Below, piece after piece: positions 36,931 through 45,159 of a stretch of DNA of 64,000 nt. The stretch is from Thermoclostridium stercorarium subsp. stercorarium DSM 8532 (GTDB lineage Bacteria; Bacillota; Clostridia; DSM-8532), in assembly GCF_000331995.1 (NCBI RefSeq), contig NC_020134.1, forward strand, positions 62,001 to 126,000, in the 5' to 3' direction. Position 1 is the stretch's first letter. Every line of letters starts with the position of its first letter. A program made the translations under genes and the position numbers. The notes beneath the pieces were generated by a model. It made no database searches. It was not told where the DNA came from and was given only the letters and a program-made list of their open reading frames with translations.

Positions 36931-36957
36931 ACGACATTATTGTAAAGAAAATGTCGT
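36931..36957. promoter_or_regulatory. Fucose-regulon operator, copy 1 (upstream of GH95)
   Basis: ACGACAT (36931-36937), 13-base spacer, ATGTCGT (36951-36957); 8 bp per arm if the next base is included. Copy 2 at 41798-41824 has the same half-sites and spacing. Each ends 31 positions before the first base of an exact TATAAT. Inferred site of the AraC regulator encoded at 40865-41731. Confidence 0.65.
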
Positions 36958-36964
36958 GTAATTA

Positions 36965-36993
36965 TATTAAAATGGCTAAGGCAAAAGTATAAT
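36965..36993 (+). promoter_or_regulatory. Promoter of the GH95-GH29 operon, weak -35
   Basis: Exact TATAAT at 36988-36993; the hexamer 17 bases upstream (TATTAA, 36965-36970) is a poor -35, as expected for an activator-dependent promoter. Confidence 0.55.
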
Positions 36994-37049
36994 CAAATTG
37001 ACAAAACATTTACAATTGCGGCTGCAACTGCCCATCGGGGGGTTTTTTT

Positions 37050-39335
37050 ATGGCGGACGCTGAAGGGAAATCAAAAAAAATCAAAAATATACTGTGGTAC
37101 AAAGAACCTGCAAATATCAAAGACGGCTGGGAGTATGCGCTACCGCTTGGTAACGGAAGAATCGGCGCAATGATCTACGGCGGGGTGGAAAATGAGCTGA
37201 TACAGTTAAATGAAGACAGTATATGGTACGGCGGCCCGAGAGACAGGAATAATCCCGAAGCAGTCCGTTATTTGCCGACCATCCGGAAACTGATTTCGGA
37301 AGGTAGGATAAGGGAAGCTGAAAATCTTGCAGCCATAGCACTGTCGGGTATACCAGAAAGCCAGAGACATTACCAGCCTCTTGGAGAACTGTATCTTAAT
37401 TTCGAAAACCATAAGAACCCGTCATATTACAGGCGGGAACTTGATATAGATAACGCCGTGGCCAGGGTGGAATACAAAATCGTTGATACTTTATATACGC
37501 GAGAAATGTTTGTCAGCGCGCCCCAACAGGTTTTGGCGATAAAAATAAAGGCTGAGGGCAGCAAAAGCATATCCTTCAGAACCAAGCTGAGAAGATCCAG
37601 GTATTTTGAAAAAGTGGACGCTTTAAACCACAACACGCTGAAAATGGCAGGAAGCTGCGGCGGGGAAGGCGCGATAAATTACTGCGCGCTTTTGCGCATA
37701 ATTCCTGAGAACGGAAGTGTTGAGGCCATAGGCGAGCATTTGGTGGTCAAAAACTCCAAAAGCGTTGTAATATTTCTGTCGGTTGCCACAACCTTCAGGC
37801 ATGAAGAGCCCGAAAAGGAAAGCCTGAGAATTCTTGAAGAAGCAGAAAAGTTGCGTTATGATGAACTGCTTCAAAATCACATTGAAGATTACAGGTCGCT
37901 GTTTGACCGCGTGGATCTTTACATAACAAATCATTCGGCGGACAAAAACGTTGACAGCCTGCCGACAGATGAAAGGCTTGAGAGAGTGAAAGCCGGCAAT
38001 GATGACCCCGGGCTTGTCAGCCTGTATTTCCAATTCGGACGGTATCTTTTGATATCTTCGAGCCGTCCCGGCACTCTCCCGGCAAATCTTCAGGGAATAT
38101 GGAACAAGGATTACCTTCCGCCGTGGGACAGCAAATACACAATTAATATAAACACCCAGATGAATTACTGGCCGGCGGAAGTCTGCAATTTGTCGGAATG
38201 TCATTTGCCGCTTTTTGACCTCATTGAAAGGATGCGGGAGCCGGGAAGGAAGACTGCAAGGGTAATGTACGGCTGCCGAGGATTTTGTGCTCATCATAAT
38301 ACCGACATATGGGCGGATACCGCTCCGCAGGATATTTATTTCGGGGCGACCTACTGGCCGATGGGAGCTGCGTGGCTTTGCCTGCATTTGTGGGAGCATT
38401 ATGAATTTACACGCGATAAGGAATTTCTGGCACAGGCGTATCTGACAATGAAAGAAGCGGTGGAATTCCTTCTGGACTTTCTGACTGAAGACGATAAAGG
38501 AAGGCTGGTAACAAGCCCTTCTGTTTCACCTGAAAACACGTATATTCTGCCCAACGGGGAAAGCGGGAGATTATGCCAGGGCCCGTCGATGGACAGTCAA
38601 ATCATTCACGAATTGTTTGGCGTATGCATAAAAGCCACGTCAATACTGAATATTGACGGTGAATTTGCCGCAGAACTCGGCAAAGTGCTTGAAAGGGTAC
38701 CGAAACCTGAAATCGGGAAATACGGACAAATTAAAGAATGGGCGGAGGAATATGAGGAAGCCGAACCCGGACACAGGCATATTTCCCATTTGTTCGCGCT
38801 GTATCCCGGAAAACAGATTTCTGTACATAAAACGCCGGAGCTTGTGAAAGCCGCCAGAGTTACCCTTGAAAGGAGGCTTGCCCATGGCGGGGGACACACC
38901 GGCTGGAGCAGGGCATGGATTATAAATCTTTGGGCAAGGCTGGAAGACGCCGAAAAGGCTTATGAAAACGTAATGGCCCTTTTAAGGAAATCAACCCTTC
39001 CGAATTTGCTTGACAACCATCCGCCATTTCAAATCGACGGTAATTTTGGTGGAACTGCCGGTATTGCCGAAATGCTGATTCAGTCCCATGAAGGGATGAT
39101 AACGCTGCTGCCTGCCCTGCCTGAAGCGTGGTCGGACGGCTATGTTAAAGGGCTACGGGCACGCGGCGGGTTTGAGGTGGAAATGGAATGGAAGCAGGGA
39201 AGGCTTGTAAAGGCTTGTATAGTGTCAGACAAAGGCGGCTTGTGCAGGGTCAGGAAACCTGACGGGGAAATAATTGAGTTTGAGACCGAAAAAGGGCATG
39301 TTTATGATTTGATGAATCCCGGTTTTAATGCGTGA
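37050..39335 (+). CDS. GH95 family alpha-L-fucosidase (or alpha-L-galactosidase)
   Basis: 761 aa without a signal peptide, so it acts on imported oligosaccharides. N-terminal GH95 domain: [19 protein letters not shown] and [12 protein letters not shown]. (alpha/alpha)6 catalytic domain: [18 protein letters not shown] carries the catalytic Asn pair, HHNTDIWAD follows, and [12 protein letters not shown] comes near the end. Inverting removal of alpha-1,2-linked fucose; some members act on alpha-L-galactosides. ATG follows GGGGGG. GH29 follows 46 bp downstream in the same unit. Length matches the family. Confidence 0.92.
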   Translation: MADAEGKSKKIKNILWYKEPANIKDGWEYALPLGNGRIGAMIYGGVENELIQLNEDSIWYGGPRDRNNPEAVRYLPTIRKLISEGRIREAENLAAIALSGIPESQRHYQPLGELYLNFENHKNPSYYRRELDIDNAVARVEYKIVDTLYTREMFVSAPQQVLAIKIKAEGSKSISFRTKLRRSRYFEKVDALNHNTLKMAGSCGGEGAINYCALLRIIPENGSVEAIGEHLVVKNSKSVVIFLSVATTFRHEEPEKESLRILEEAEKLRYDELLQNHIEDYRSLFDRVDLYITNHSADKNVDSLPTDERLERVKAGNDDPGLVSLYFQFGRYLLISSSRPGTLPANLQGIWNKDYLPPWDSKYTININTQMNYWPAEVCNLSECHLPLFDLIERMREPGRKTARVMYGCRGFCAHHNTDIWADTAPQDIYFGATYWPMGAAWLCLHLWEHYEFTRDKEFLAQAYLTMKEAVEFLLDFLTEDDKGRLVTSPSVSPENTYILPNGESGRLCQGPSMDSQIIHELFGVCIKATSILNIDGEFAAELGKVLERVPKPEIGKYGQIKEWAEEYEEAEPGHRHISHLFALYPGKQISVHKTPELVKAARVTLERRLAHGGGHTGWSRAWIINLWARLEDAEKAYENVMALLRKSTLPNLLDNHPPFQIDGNFGGTAGIAEMLIQSHEGMITLLPALPEAWSDGYVKGLRARGGFEVEMEWKQGRLVKACIVSDKGGLCRVRKPDGEIIEFETEKGHVYDLMNPGFNA

Positions 39336-39381
39336 AAGTAATGCGGGGATTCGTTGAAATATAAGATTAAGGAGGATTTTT

Positions 39382-40854
39382 ATGGACCGGAAAAAATATC
39401 TTGAGGAAATCGAGAATGTAATTCAAAAAGGTCCTTTCAAAGATTCCTGGGATTCGTTGTTTGATTTTACTCCGCCCAAATGGTTCAATAATGCGAAATT
39501 CGGAATATTTATTCACTGGGGGGTATATTCTGTCCCGGCATTCGGAAACGAATGGTATCCGCGAAATATGTATATTCAGGGCTCGGAAGAGTTTAAACAT
39601 CATGTGGAAACCTACGGAGAGCACAGGAAATTCGGCTACAAGGATTTTATCCCGATGTTCAGGGCCGAAAAGTTTAACGCCGATGAATGGGCCGAACTTT
39701 TCAAGAAAGCCGGTGCCCGATATGTTGTTCCCGTCGCCGAACACCACGACGGATTTCAAATGTATAAAAGCGAACTTTCCCATTTCAATGCATTTGAAAT
39801 GGGTCCCAAACGTGACGTTCTGGGAGAACTGAAAGAAGCTTTCGAAAAGCAGGGGCTGATATTCGGCGCTTCTTCACACAGAGTGGAACACTGGTTTTTT
39901 ATGAGCCATGGAAAGGAGTTTGACAGCGACATAAAAGAGCCTTTGAAATGCGGGGATTTTTACTGGCCTGCAATGCCCGAACCCGATCATCATGACCTTT
40001 TCAGCGAACCTGCCCCATCTCAGGAATTCCTTGAAGACTGGCTGCTGCGCACATGCGAGATTGTCGACAGGTACCGCCCGAGACTGGTTTATTTCGACTG
40101 GTGGATTCAGCACAGTGCTGTTAAACCGTATTTGAAGAAATTCGCGGCTTATTATTACAACCGGGCTCACGAGTGGGGCATTGACGTAGCCATTACATAC
40201 AAGCATGAAGCCTTTATGTTCGGCAGCGCAATAGTTGACGTGGAGAGGGGGCAGTTCTCCGAACAGAAACCCTATTACTGGCAGACCGATACATCGGTTG
40301 CAAGGAATTCATGGTGTTATACAAAAAACAATGTTTATAAGACGGCGAACGAGATTATATGCGACCTTGTGGATATCGTAAGCAAAAACGGGTGTTTGCT
40401 TTTAAATATCGGTCCGAAAGCCGATGGAACAATTCCTGATGAGGACAGAAAAATATTGCTTGAAATCGGTGACTGGTTAAGAACCAATGGCGAAGCGATA
40501 TACCGAAGCAAGGTATGGCGAACGTACGGAGAAGGGCCGACCCAGGTTCAGGAAGGACAGTTTACCGATAAAAACGCGAAAACATTTACCCACGAAGACA
40601 TCCGTTTTACCGTAAACGGTTCATGCATTTATGCCACTGTGCTGTCATGGCCCGAGAACGGCGTGGTTAAAATAAAATCTCTGGCTGACAGAGATGCTTC
40701 AAGGCTTCCGCATTTTCATGGCATTATAAAGGACATATCAGTTCTTGGCTTTGATGAAAAACCTGTATGGGAAAGAACTCCTGAAGCCCTGACCATTACA
40801 ACAAAAGCCGTTAAAAGCGACAAGCCGGTGGTGTTTAAGATTCAGGTGGACTGA
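39382..40854 (+). CDS. GH29 family alpha-L-fucosidase
   Basis: 490 aa, no signal peptide, intracellular. Catalytic TIM barrel: FGIFIHWGVYSVPAFGNEWY, VPVAEHHDGFQMY, and the nucleophile Asp in LVYFDWW; NGCLLLNIGPKADGTIPDED follows. C-terminal beta-sandwich from about residue 400. It is a retaining enzyme on alpha-1,3/1,4/1,6-fucosides and complements the GH95 gene just upstream (ATG behind AAGGAGG). Downstream it converges with the AraC gene (10-bp gap). Confidence 0.93.
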   Translation: MDRKKYLEEIENVIQKGPFKDSWDSLFDFTPPKWFNNAKFGIFIHWGVYSVPAFGNEWYPRNMYIQGSEEFKHHVETYGEHRKFGYKDFIPMFRAEKFNADEWAELFKKAGARYVVPVAEHHDGFQMYKSELSHFNAFEMGPKRDVLGELKEAFEKQGLIFGASSHRVEHWFFMSHGKEFDSDIKEPLKCGDFYWPAMPEPDHHDLFSEPAPSQEFLEDWLLRTCEIVDRYRPRLVYFDWWIQHSAVKPYLKKFAAYYYNRAHEWGIDVAITYKHEAFMFGSAIVDVERGQFSEQKPYYWQTDTSVARNSWCYTKNNVYKTANEIICDLVDIVSKNGCLLLNIGPKADGTIPDEDRKILLEIGDWLRTNGEAIYRSKVWRTYGEGPTQVQEGQFTDKNAKTFTHEDIRFTVNGSCIYATVLSWPENGVVKIKSLADRDASRLPHFHGIIKDISVLGFDEKPVWERTPEALTITTKAVKSDKPVVFKIQVD

Positions 40855-40864
40855 AGCGCCGTTT

Positions 40865-41731
40865 TCAGCGTGTTTTGTTCTGCCTGAATAATTTTCTGTA
40901 TTCAGTGGGAGTCATGTTGTAGTATTTTCGGAATGCTGCGGAAAAATGCTCCGGGGAAGAATATCCGAGAGTATCGGCGATGTACGCAATACTGCGGTTC
41001 TGATCCCTTAACATAATAGAGGCAACAGACATTCTTGCGTCAGTTTTTTTCTGCTGAAAGGATTTGCCGTAATATTTCCATATTAAACGCTGTGTCTGGC
41101 GCGGGCTGAGTTTCAGCCTGTCGGCCAGAGCGCAGAGAGAGAGATTATCATATTCATAAAGAAAGTATTCTTCTATTATTATTGAATTACTGTCTATCAG
41201 ATTGCCCGGGGCCAATTCGTCCCGGGCACATTTTTCAGTGTCGTAATTGCGGATAAGACATATCAGAAGCTGGGCCAGCAGCAATTCAACCTGTTTCTGA
41301 TAGCCTGTGAATCTGCTTTCCAGTTCCTTAAAAATCTGTTTCATAATAACATGTACCCCGTGATTGTCCTTCCCAAACCAGAAGGGAGTGGAGAAAAAAG
41401 CCTTCATCAGCGGGGAAGTTGTTTTTTCGTTGAACTTTTTTGTTTTTAAATAAACGCAATATTCCTGCATTGGATCGTAAAGCAGCGGAAATTGGGCATG
41501 TTCGACATGTGGCCCGGTAACGTAAAGCGTATTCGGCGCAATGTCGTAATACTGCCCGCTGGTTATCAGCCTTCCGTAACCAAACGGGATGTAATGTATT
41601 TCAAAACAGCCTTCGCCGTGGCTGTGCGACGGAATGGTTCTGGTAAAACGCTCAAAAACGATATGCGGAACGCTGAACTCAACACCGTCTATCGCAAAAC
41701 TTATATCCAGATCAGAATACGCTATTTTCAT
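40865..41731 (-). CDS. AraC-family transcriptional regulator of the fucose locus
   Basis: 288 aa from ATG 41731 (AGGAA 10 nt upstream); the TTG nine bases earlier is too close to that site. N-terminal cupin-like ligand domain (SHSHGEGCFEIHYIPFG), C-terminal AraC double HTH (LCALADRLKLSPRQTQRLIW ... IAYIADTLGYSSPEHFSAAF). It lies between the fucosidase operon and the dehydrogenase operon, divergent from the latter, with a palindromic site in the shared intergenic region. Inferred fucose-responsive activator. Confidence 0.9.
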   Translation of the reverse strand: MKIAYSDLDISFAIDGVEFSVPHIVFERFTRTIPSHSHGEGCFEIHYIPFGYGRLITSGQYYDIAPNTLYVTGPHVEHAQFPLLYDPMQEYCVYLKTKKFNEKTTSPLMKAFFSTPFWFGKDNHGVHVIMKQIFKELESRFTGYQKQVELLLAQLLICLIRNYDTEKCARDELAPGNLIDSNSIIIEEYFLYEYDNLSLCALADRLKLSPRQTQRLIWKYYGKSFQQKKTDARMSVASIMLRDQNRSIAYIADTLGYSSPEHFSAAFRKYYNMTPTEYRKLFRQNKTR

Positions 41732-41797
41732 AATTGCCAATTCCTATAAATTTATTATTGAATTTTTATTTAATTATATCATTATTGATATAAAAAC

Positions 41798-41824
41798 ACG
41801 ACATCAAACCGGAATAAATGTCAT
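41798..41824. promoter_or_regulatory. Fucose-regulon operator, copy 2 (araC/dehydrogenase intergenic)
   Basis: ACGACAT (41798-41804), 13-base spacer, ATGTCAT (41818-41824): one mismatch to copy 1 at 36931-36957 while the spacer sequences are unrelated. The site ends 31 positions before TATAAT at 41855, exactly as in copy 1. Confidence 0.65.
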
Positions 41825-41831
41825 AATTTTA

Positions 41832-41860
41832 TAATTATTTAAACCGGGCACAGGTATAAT
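41832..41860 (+). promoter_or_regulatory. Promoter of the dehydrogenase-AKR-fucU operon, weak -35
   Basis: Exact TATAAT (41855-41860) with a poor hexamer TAATTA 17 bases upstream, seven bases downstream of the operator; geometry identical to the GH95 promoter. Confidence 0.55.
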
Positions 41861-41942
41861 TATACCGTGAATTTTTTTGACTTCATCGTTTTGTCAGGCT
41901 TTAAATTCTGTAATTTAATTTCCCGAGAAAGGAAGTATTAAT

Positions 41943-43004
41943 ATGGGTGTCTGCGGAAAAATGAAAGGTGCGATTTTACCGGGAAACAGCACGGTGGAAA
42001 TACGGGAATTTGATATTCCCAGGCCCGGATATGGCCAGGTACTGATTCAGACCAAAGCATCAACCATTTGCGGAAGTGATATCCGCTGTATCTACAGGGC
42101 ACATACGGGTAAAGGCCCTGAAGGGTATATACCCGGAACCATAGCGGGGCATGAACCCTGCGGGATTATTGTCGAAGAAGGACCCGGGCTTAAACGGTTC
42201 AAAAAAGGCGACAGGGTTATTGTTTACCACATCTCCGGGTGCGGCGTATGTTATGACTGCAGAAGGGGCTATTATATTTCGTGCAAGAGCAAATACCGCC
42301 AGGCGTACGGCTGGCAGCGTCACGGAGGCATGGCCCCTTATATCCTGGCAGACGAAAAGGATTTAATAGCATTGCCCGACGAACTTACTTATAAAGACGG
42401 GGCGCAGGTGGCCTGCGGATTTGGGACGGTCTATGAGGCACTGGAAAAAATAAATGTCAGCGGTAACGACGCCGTTCTCGTAACGGGACTCGGGCCGGTG
42501 GGCATGGCTGCGCTTATGCTTGCAAGGGCAATGGGCGCAAACAAACTTATCGGAGTTGAAACAAATGACTACAGAATCAGCCTGGTTAAACAGCTCGGGC
42601 TTGCGGATTATGTATTTAAACCCGGAGAGAATACACTGGAACAGATTCTTGAAATAACCGGAGGGAAAGGTGTGGAAAAGGCCCTTGATGCCAGTGCCAG
42701 TGATGCAGGCAGGAGACTGGCAATTCGCGCAACAAGAGAATGGGGAAAGATTGCTTTTGTTGGCGAAGGCGGAACCTGCACCTTTGAACCAAGCCCCGAT
42801 ATTATCCACGGCCAGAAAGCCATTTACGGTTCGTGGGTAACTTCTCTTTGGAAGATGGAAGAACTGGTAGAACGGCTCGTACGCTGGGGTGTTCATCCAG
42901 AAAGGCTTATTACCCACGAGTTTTCGCTTGAAAATGCTTCGGAGGCCTACAGGCTTATGGCTGAAGGAAACTGCGGCAAGGTTGCGGTAGTTTTCAATGA
43001 TTAA
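41943..43004 (+). CDS. Zinc-dependent alcohol/sugar dehydrogenase (MDR family)
   Basis: 353 aa. GroES-like N-terminal domain with catalytic zinc ligands in STICGSDIR and IAGHEP, four-cysteine structural zinc site in CGVCYDCRRGYYISC, Rossmann motif GLGPVGMAAL. Oxidises a sugar or polyol with NAD(P). In this locus L-fucose or fuconate-pathway oxidation is a reasonable inference, but threonine/sorbitol-dehydrogenase-like activity cannot be excluded. ATG follows AAAGGAAG. First gene of the operon controlled by operator copy 2. Confidence 0.85.
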   Translation: MGVCGKMKGAILPGNSTVEIREFDIPRPGYGQVLIQTKASTICGSDIRCIYRAHTGKGPEGYIPGTIAGHEPCGIIVEEGPGLKRFKKGDRVIVYHISGCGVCYDCRRGYYISCKSKYRQAYGWQRHGGMAPYILADEKDLIALPDELTYKDGAQVACGFGTVYEALEKINVSGNDAVLVTGLGPVGMAALMLARAMGANKLIGVETNDYRISLVKQLGLADYVFKPGENTLEQILEITGGKGVEKALDASASDAGRRLAIRATREWGKIAFVGEGGTCTFEPSPDIIHGQKAIYGSWVTSLWKMEELVERLVRWGVHPERLITHEFSLENASEAYRLMAEGNCGKVAVVFND

Positions 43005-43023
43005 TTTTTAAGGGGGCAAGCGA

Positions 43024-44040
43024 ATGAATACAGAGCGGATAGATCAGGATAAAATCCCCAAAAAAACACTAAGCAGCGGAGAAAAAATCCCTTCAATAGG
43101 ACTTGGAACATTTGGCTCAGACAAATACGGAGCGGCCGAGGTCGCAAAAGCGGTATACGGGGCTGTAAAGTTTGGGTACCGCCTTATAGACTGCGCCCAG
43201 GTATACCAGAATGAGGCACAGATTGGGGAAGTTCTTGAACAGTTAATGCGGGAGAAAGTTGTAAAGCGTGAAGAACTGTTTATTATTTCGAAGGTATGGA
43301 ACGATATGCACGATAAGGTTCATATCGCCTGCAGACAGAGTCTTAAAGATTTAAGGCTTGATTATTTGGATCTGTACCTTGTTCATTGGCCGTTCAGGAA
43401 TTACCATGCCCCGGGATGTGACGTAAATTACCGAAATCCTGACGCAAAGCCGTTTTCAGTGGACGAATACATGGAAACGTGGAGGCAGTGTGAAGAGCTG
43501 GTTGAAAAAGGACTTGTGCGCTATATCGGTATGAGTAATATGACCATCCCGAAACTGGAGGCGGTTCTGCCGCTGTGCAGGATAAAGCCTGCGGTGCTTG
43601 AAATGGAGCTGCATCCTTCTTTCCAGCAGCCTGAACTGTTTGATTATGCGGTTTCCCATAATATGCTTCCAATCGGATATTGTCCGCTGGGATCCCCGTC
43701 CCGGCCCGAACGGGATCGTACGAAAGACGATGTGGTGGATATGGAACTGCCTGCCGTTGTTAATGCGGCAAGGGCGCATGGAGTGCATCCTGCGGCGATC
43801 TGCCTTAAATGGGCGGTTCAGAGAGGACAAGTGCCAATACCTTTTTCGGTGAAAGAGCACCAGTATAAATCCAATCTGACATGTATAACCGAAGACCCGC
43901 TGACCGAAGAGGAAATGGAAGCCATCCGCCTTGAGGACAGAAACTGCCGCCTGATAAAGGGGCAGGTTTTCCTCTGGAATGGAGCCAAAGGCTGGGAAGA
44001 TTTGTGGGATGTGGACGGGAAAATAACCGGTTGGGATTGA
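43024..44040 (+). CDS. Aldo/keto reductase
   Basis: 338 aa (beta/alpha)8 NADPH enzyme. The tetrad is visible: Asp and Tyr in RLIDCAQVYQNEAQIGEVL, Lys in FIISKVW, His in LVHWPF; the NADPH-binding end is PIPFSVKEHQYKSNL. Starts 19 bp after the dehydrogenase behind GGGGG. In the fucose module it could reduce lactaldehyde or a keto-sugar intermediate; substrate not determinable. Confidence 0.88.
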   Translation: MNTERIDQDKIPKKTLSSGEKIPSIGLGTFGSDKYGAAEVAKAVYGAVKFGYRLIDCAQVYQNEAQIGEVLEQLMREKVVKREELFIISKVWNDMHDKVHIACRQSLKDLRLDYLDLYLVHWPFRNYHAPGCDVNYRNPDAKPFSVDEYMETWRQCEELVEKGLVRYIGMSNMTIPKLEAVLPLCRIKPAVLEMELHPSFQQPELFDYAVSHNMLPIGYCPLGSPSRPERDRTKDDVVDMELPAVVNAARAHGVHPAAICLKWAVQRGQVPIPFSVKEHQYKSNLTCITEDPLTEEEMEAIRLEDRNCRLIKGQVFLWNGAKGWEDLWDVDGKITGWD

Positions 44041-44058
44041 GGCAAAAGGAGTGGAAAT

Positions 44059-44496
44059 ATGCTGAAAGGGATTCCGAAGATCCTCTCACCCGAACTGCTT
44101 AAAGTGCTGTGTGAAATGGGGCATGGCGATCGCATTGTGATTGCGGACGGAAATTTTCCTTCCGAATCGGTTGGAAAAAATGCTAAAGTCATTCGTATGG
44201 ACGGGCATGGGACCTGCGAAGTGCTGGAAGCCATATTGCAGCTTTTCCCGCTGGATACTTATGTAGACCATCCGGTACAGCTTATGCAGGTGGTTCCGGG
44301 TGACAACGTGGAAACTCCGATATGGGATGAGTATATAAAGATAATTGAAAAGTTTGACGGACGTGGCGGAAACGCAATATCGCATCTTGAACGCTTTAAA
44401 TTCTACGGTGAGGCAAGTAAGGCTTATGCCATTGTTGCCACCGGAGAGAGCGCGCTGTATGCGAATATAATGCTGCAAAAAGGTGTTGTGGTATAA
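44059..44496 (+). CDS. fucU: L-fucose mutarotase (FucU/RbsD family)
   Basis: 145 aa. RbsD/FucU fold: MLKGIPKILSPELLKVLCEM followed by GHGDRIVIADGNFP with the conserved His/Asp, and C-terminal ATGESALYANIMLQKGVV, matching FucU better than RbsD. Interconverts alpha- and beta-L-fucose, feeding the enzyme that takes released fucose. Starts 18 bp after the reductase; a terminator follows. fucI, fucK and fucA are not in the window. Confidence 0.92.
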   Translation: MLKGIPKILSPELLKVLCEMGHGDRIVIADGNFPSESVGKNAKVIRMDGHGTCEVLEAILQLFPLDTYVDHPVQLMQVVPGDNVETPIWDEYIKIIEKFDGRGGNAISHLERFKFYGEASKAYAIVATGESALYANIMLQKGVVV

Positions 44497-44514
44497 AAAA
44501 AGAAATTATGTCAG

Positions 44515-44570
44515 CCGGCCCGAAAAAAGTCAGAGGCGTAAGGCCCGACTTTTCAAAGGCCGGTTTTTTT
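44515..44570 (+). terminator. Terminator after fucU
   Basis: CCGGCC (44515-44520) with GGCCGG (44558-44563), extended by inner AAAAGTC/GACTTTT, then seven T. Confidence 0.8.
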
Positions 44571-44690
44571 ATGGCCAAATACGGTGAAATGACCCGAAGA
44601 ATCAGGGTTGTTAACTGTTCGTATATTGACTTAAAATAAAAACGGTATTTTGTATCATAGTTTGATTGGCCGTGCAAATGTTAAATTTAT

Positions 44691-44783
44691 GTGCATGCGG
44701 TGCTTTACGAAAAATTGAAAGACAAAGACTATGGGGCTATTTTTTCCGGGAACGCGAAAAGATTGCTGAAACTGTATAAATAA
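44691..44783 (+). pseudogene. C-terminal remnant of an amidohydrolase-2-like gene
   Basis: A 30-codon open frame (GTG 44691 to TAA 44783) reads LYEKLKDKDYGAIFSGNAKR then LLKLYK, which resembles the conserved C-terminus of metal-dependent amidohydrolases (PF04909; I..GNA.RLL.L). The frame is closed upstream at 44682-44684 and no ribosome site is present. Amidohydrolases of this family (L-fuconolactone hydrolase type) often sit in fucose operons, so this may be the relic of a lost gene. Identification by eye only. Confidence 0.4.
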
Positions 44784-44906
44784 AGGTTCATAGTAATGGG
44801 TATTGCAATGAAACCGGCCCCCGTTGGCAGGTTTATGCATATTTCAGGGATAATGTAACCACATTATTGTAATAATTAACCAAATGTGAATTTATAATAA
44901 AAACCA

Positions 44907-44935
44907 TTGCAAAAAATAAAAATATATTGTAAAAT
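44907..44935 (+). promoter_or_regulatory. Promoter of tRNA-Pro
   Basis: TTGCAA (44907-44912), 17-base spacer, TAAAAT (44930-44935), about 19 bases before the mature tRNA. Confidence 0.65.
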
Positions 44936-44953
44936 AAAATCCGCAGTTTTCGT

Positions 44954-45029
44954 CGGGGTGTAGCGCAGCTGGTAGCGCACGTGGTTTGGGACCATGGGGC
45001 CGGGGGTTCGAGTCCTCTCACCCCGACCA
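44954..45029 (+). tRNA. tRNA-Pro (anticodon TGG)
   Basis: 76 nt with encoded CCA. Acceptor CGGGGTG/CACCCCG, D-arm GCGCAGCTGGTAGCGC, anticodon stem CGTGG/CCATG around loop TTTGGGA (anticodon TGG), T-arm GGGTTCGAGTCC. Confidence 0.97.
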
Positions 45030-45056
45030 GATTTAAATATGGCGGATGGATAAGCG

Positions 45057-45096
45057 GGAGCCAGTCAGAAAGTGACTGGCTCCTGTTTGTTTTTTG
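45057..45096 (+). terminator. Terminator after tRNA-Pro
   Basis: 11-bp perfect stem GGAGCCAGTCA (45057-45067) with TGACTGGCTCC (45073-45083), then TGTTTGTTTTTTG. Confidence 0.9.
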
Positions 45097-45159
45097 ATAA
45101 ATTAAAAATAAAATATCAGCGCTTTTCGGGTAATGCCAGATATGAGACACGAAAGTATT

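Noticed and set aside
37623-38399. 258-codon minus-strand open frame inside GH95
   Set aside because: Antisense shadow of a fully conserved glycosidase; no homology pattern or ribosome site.
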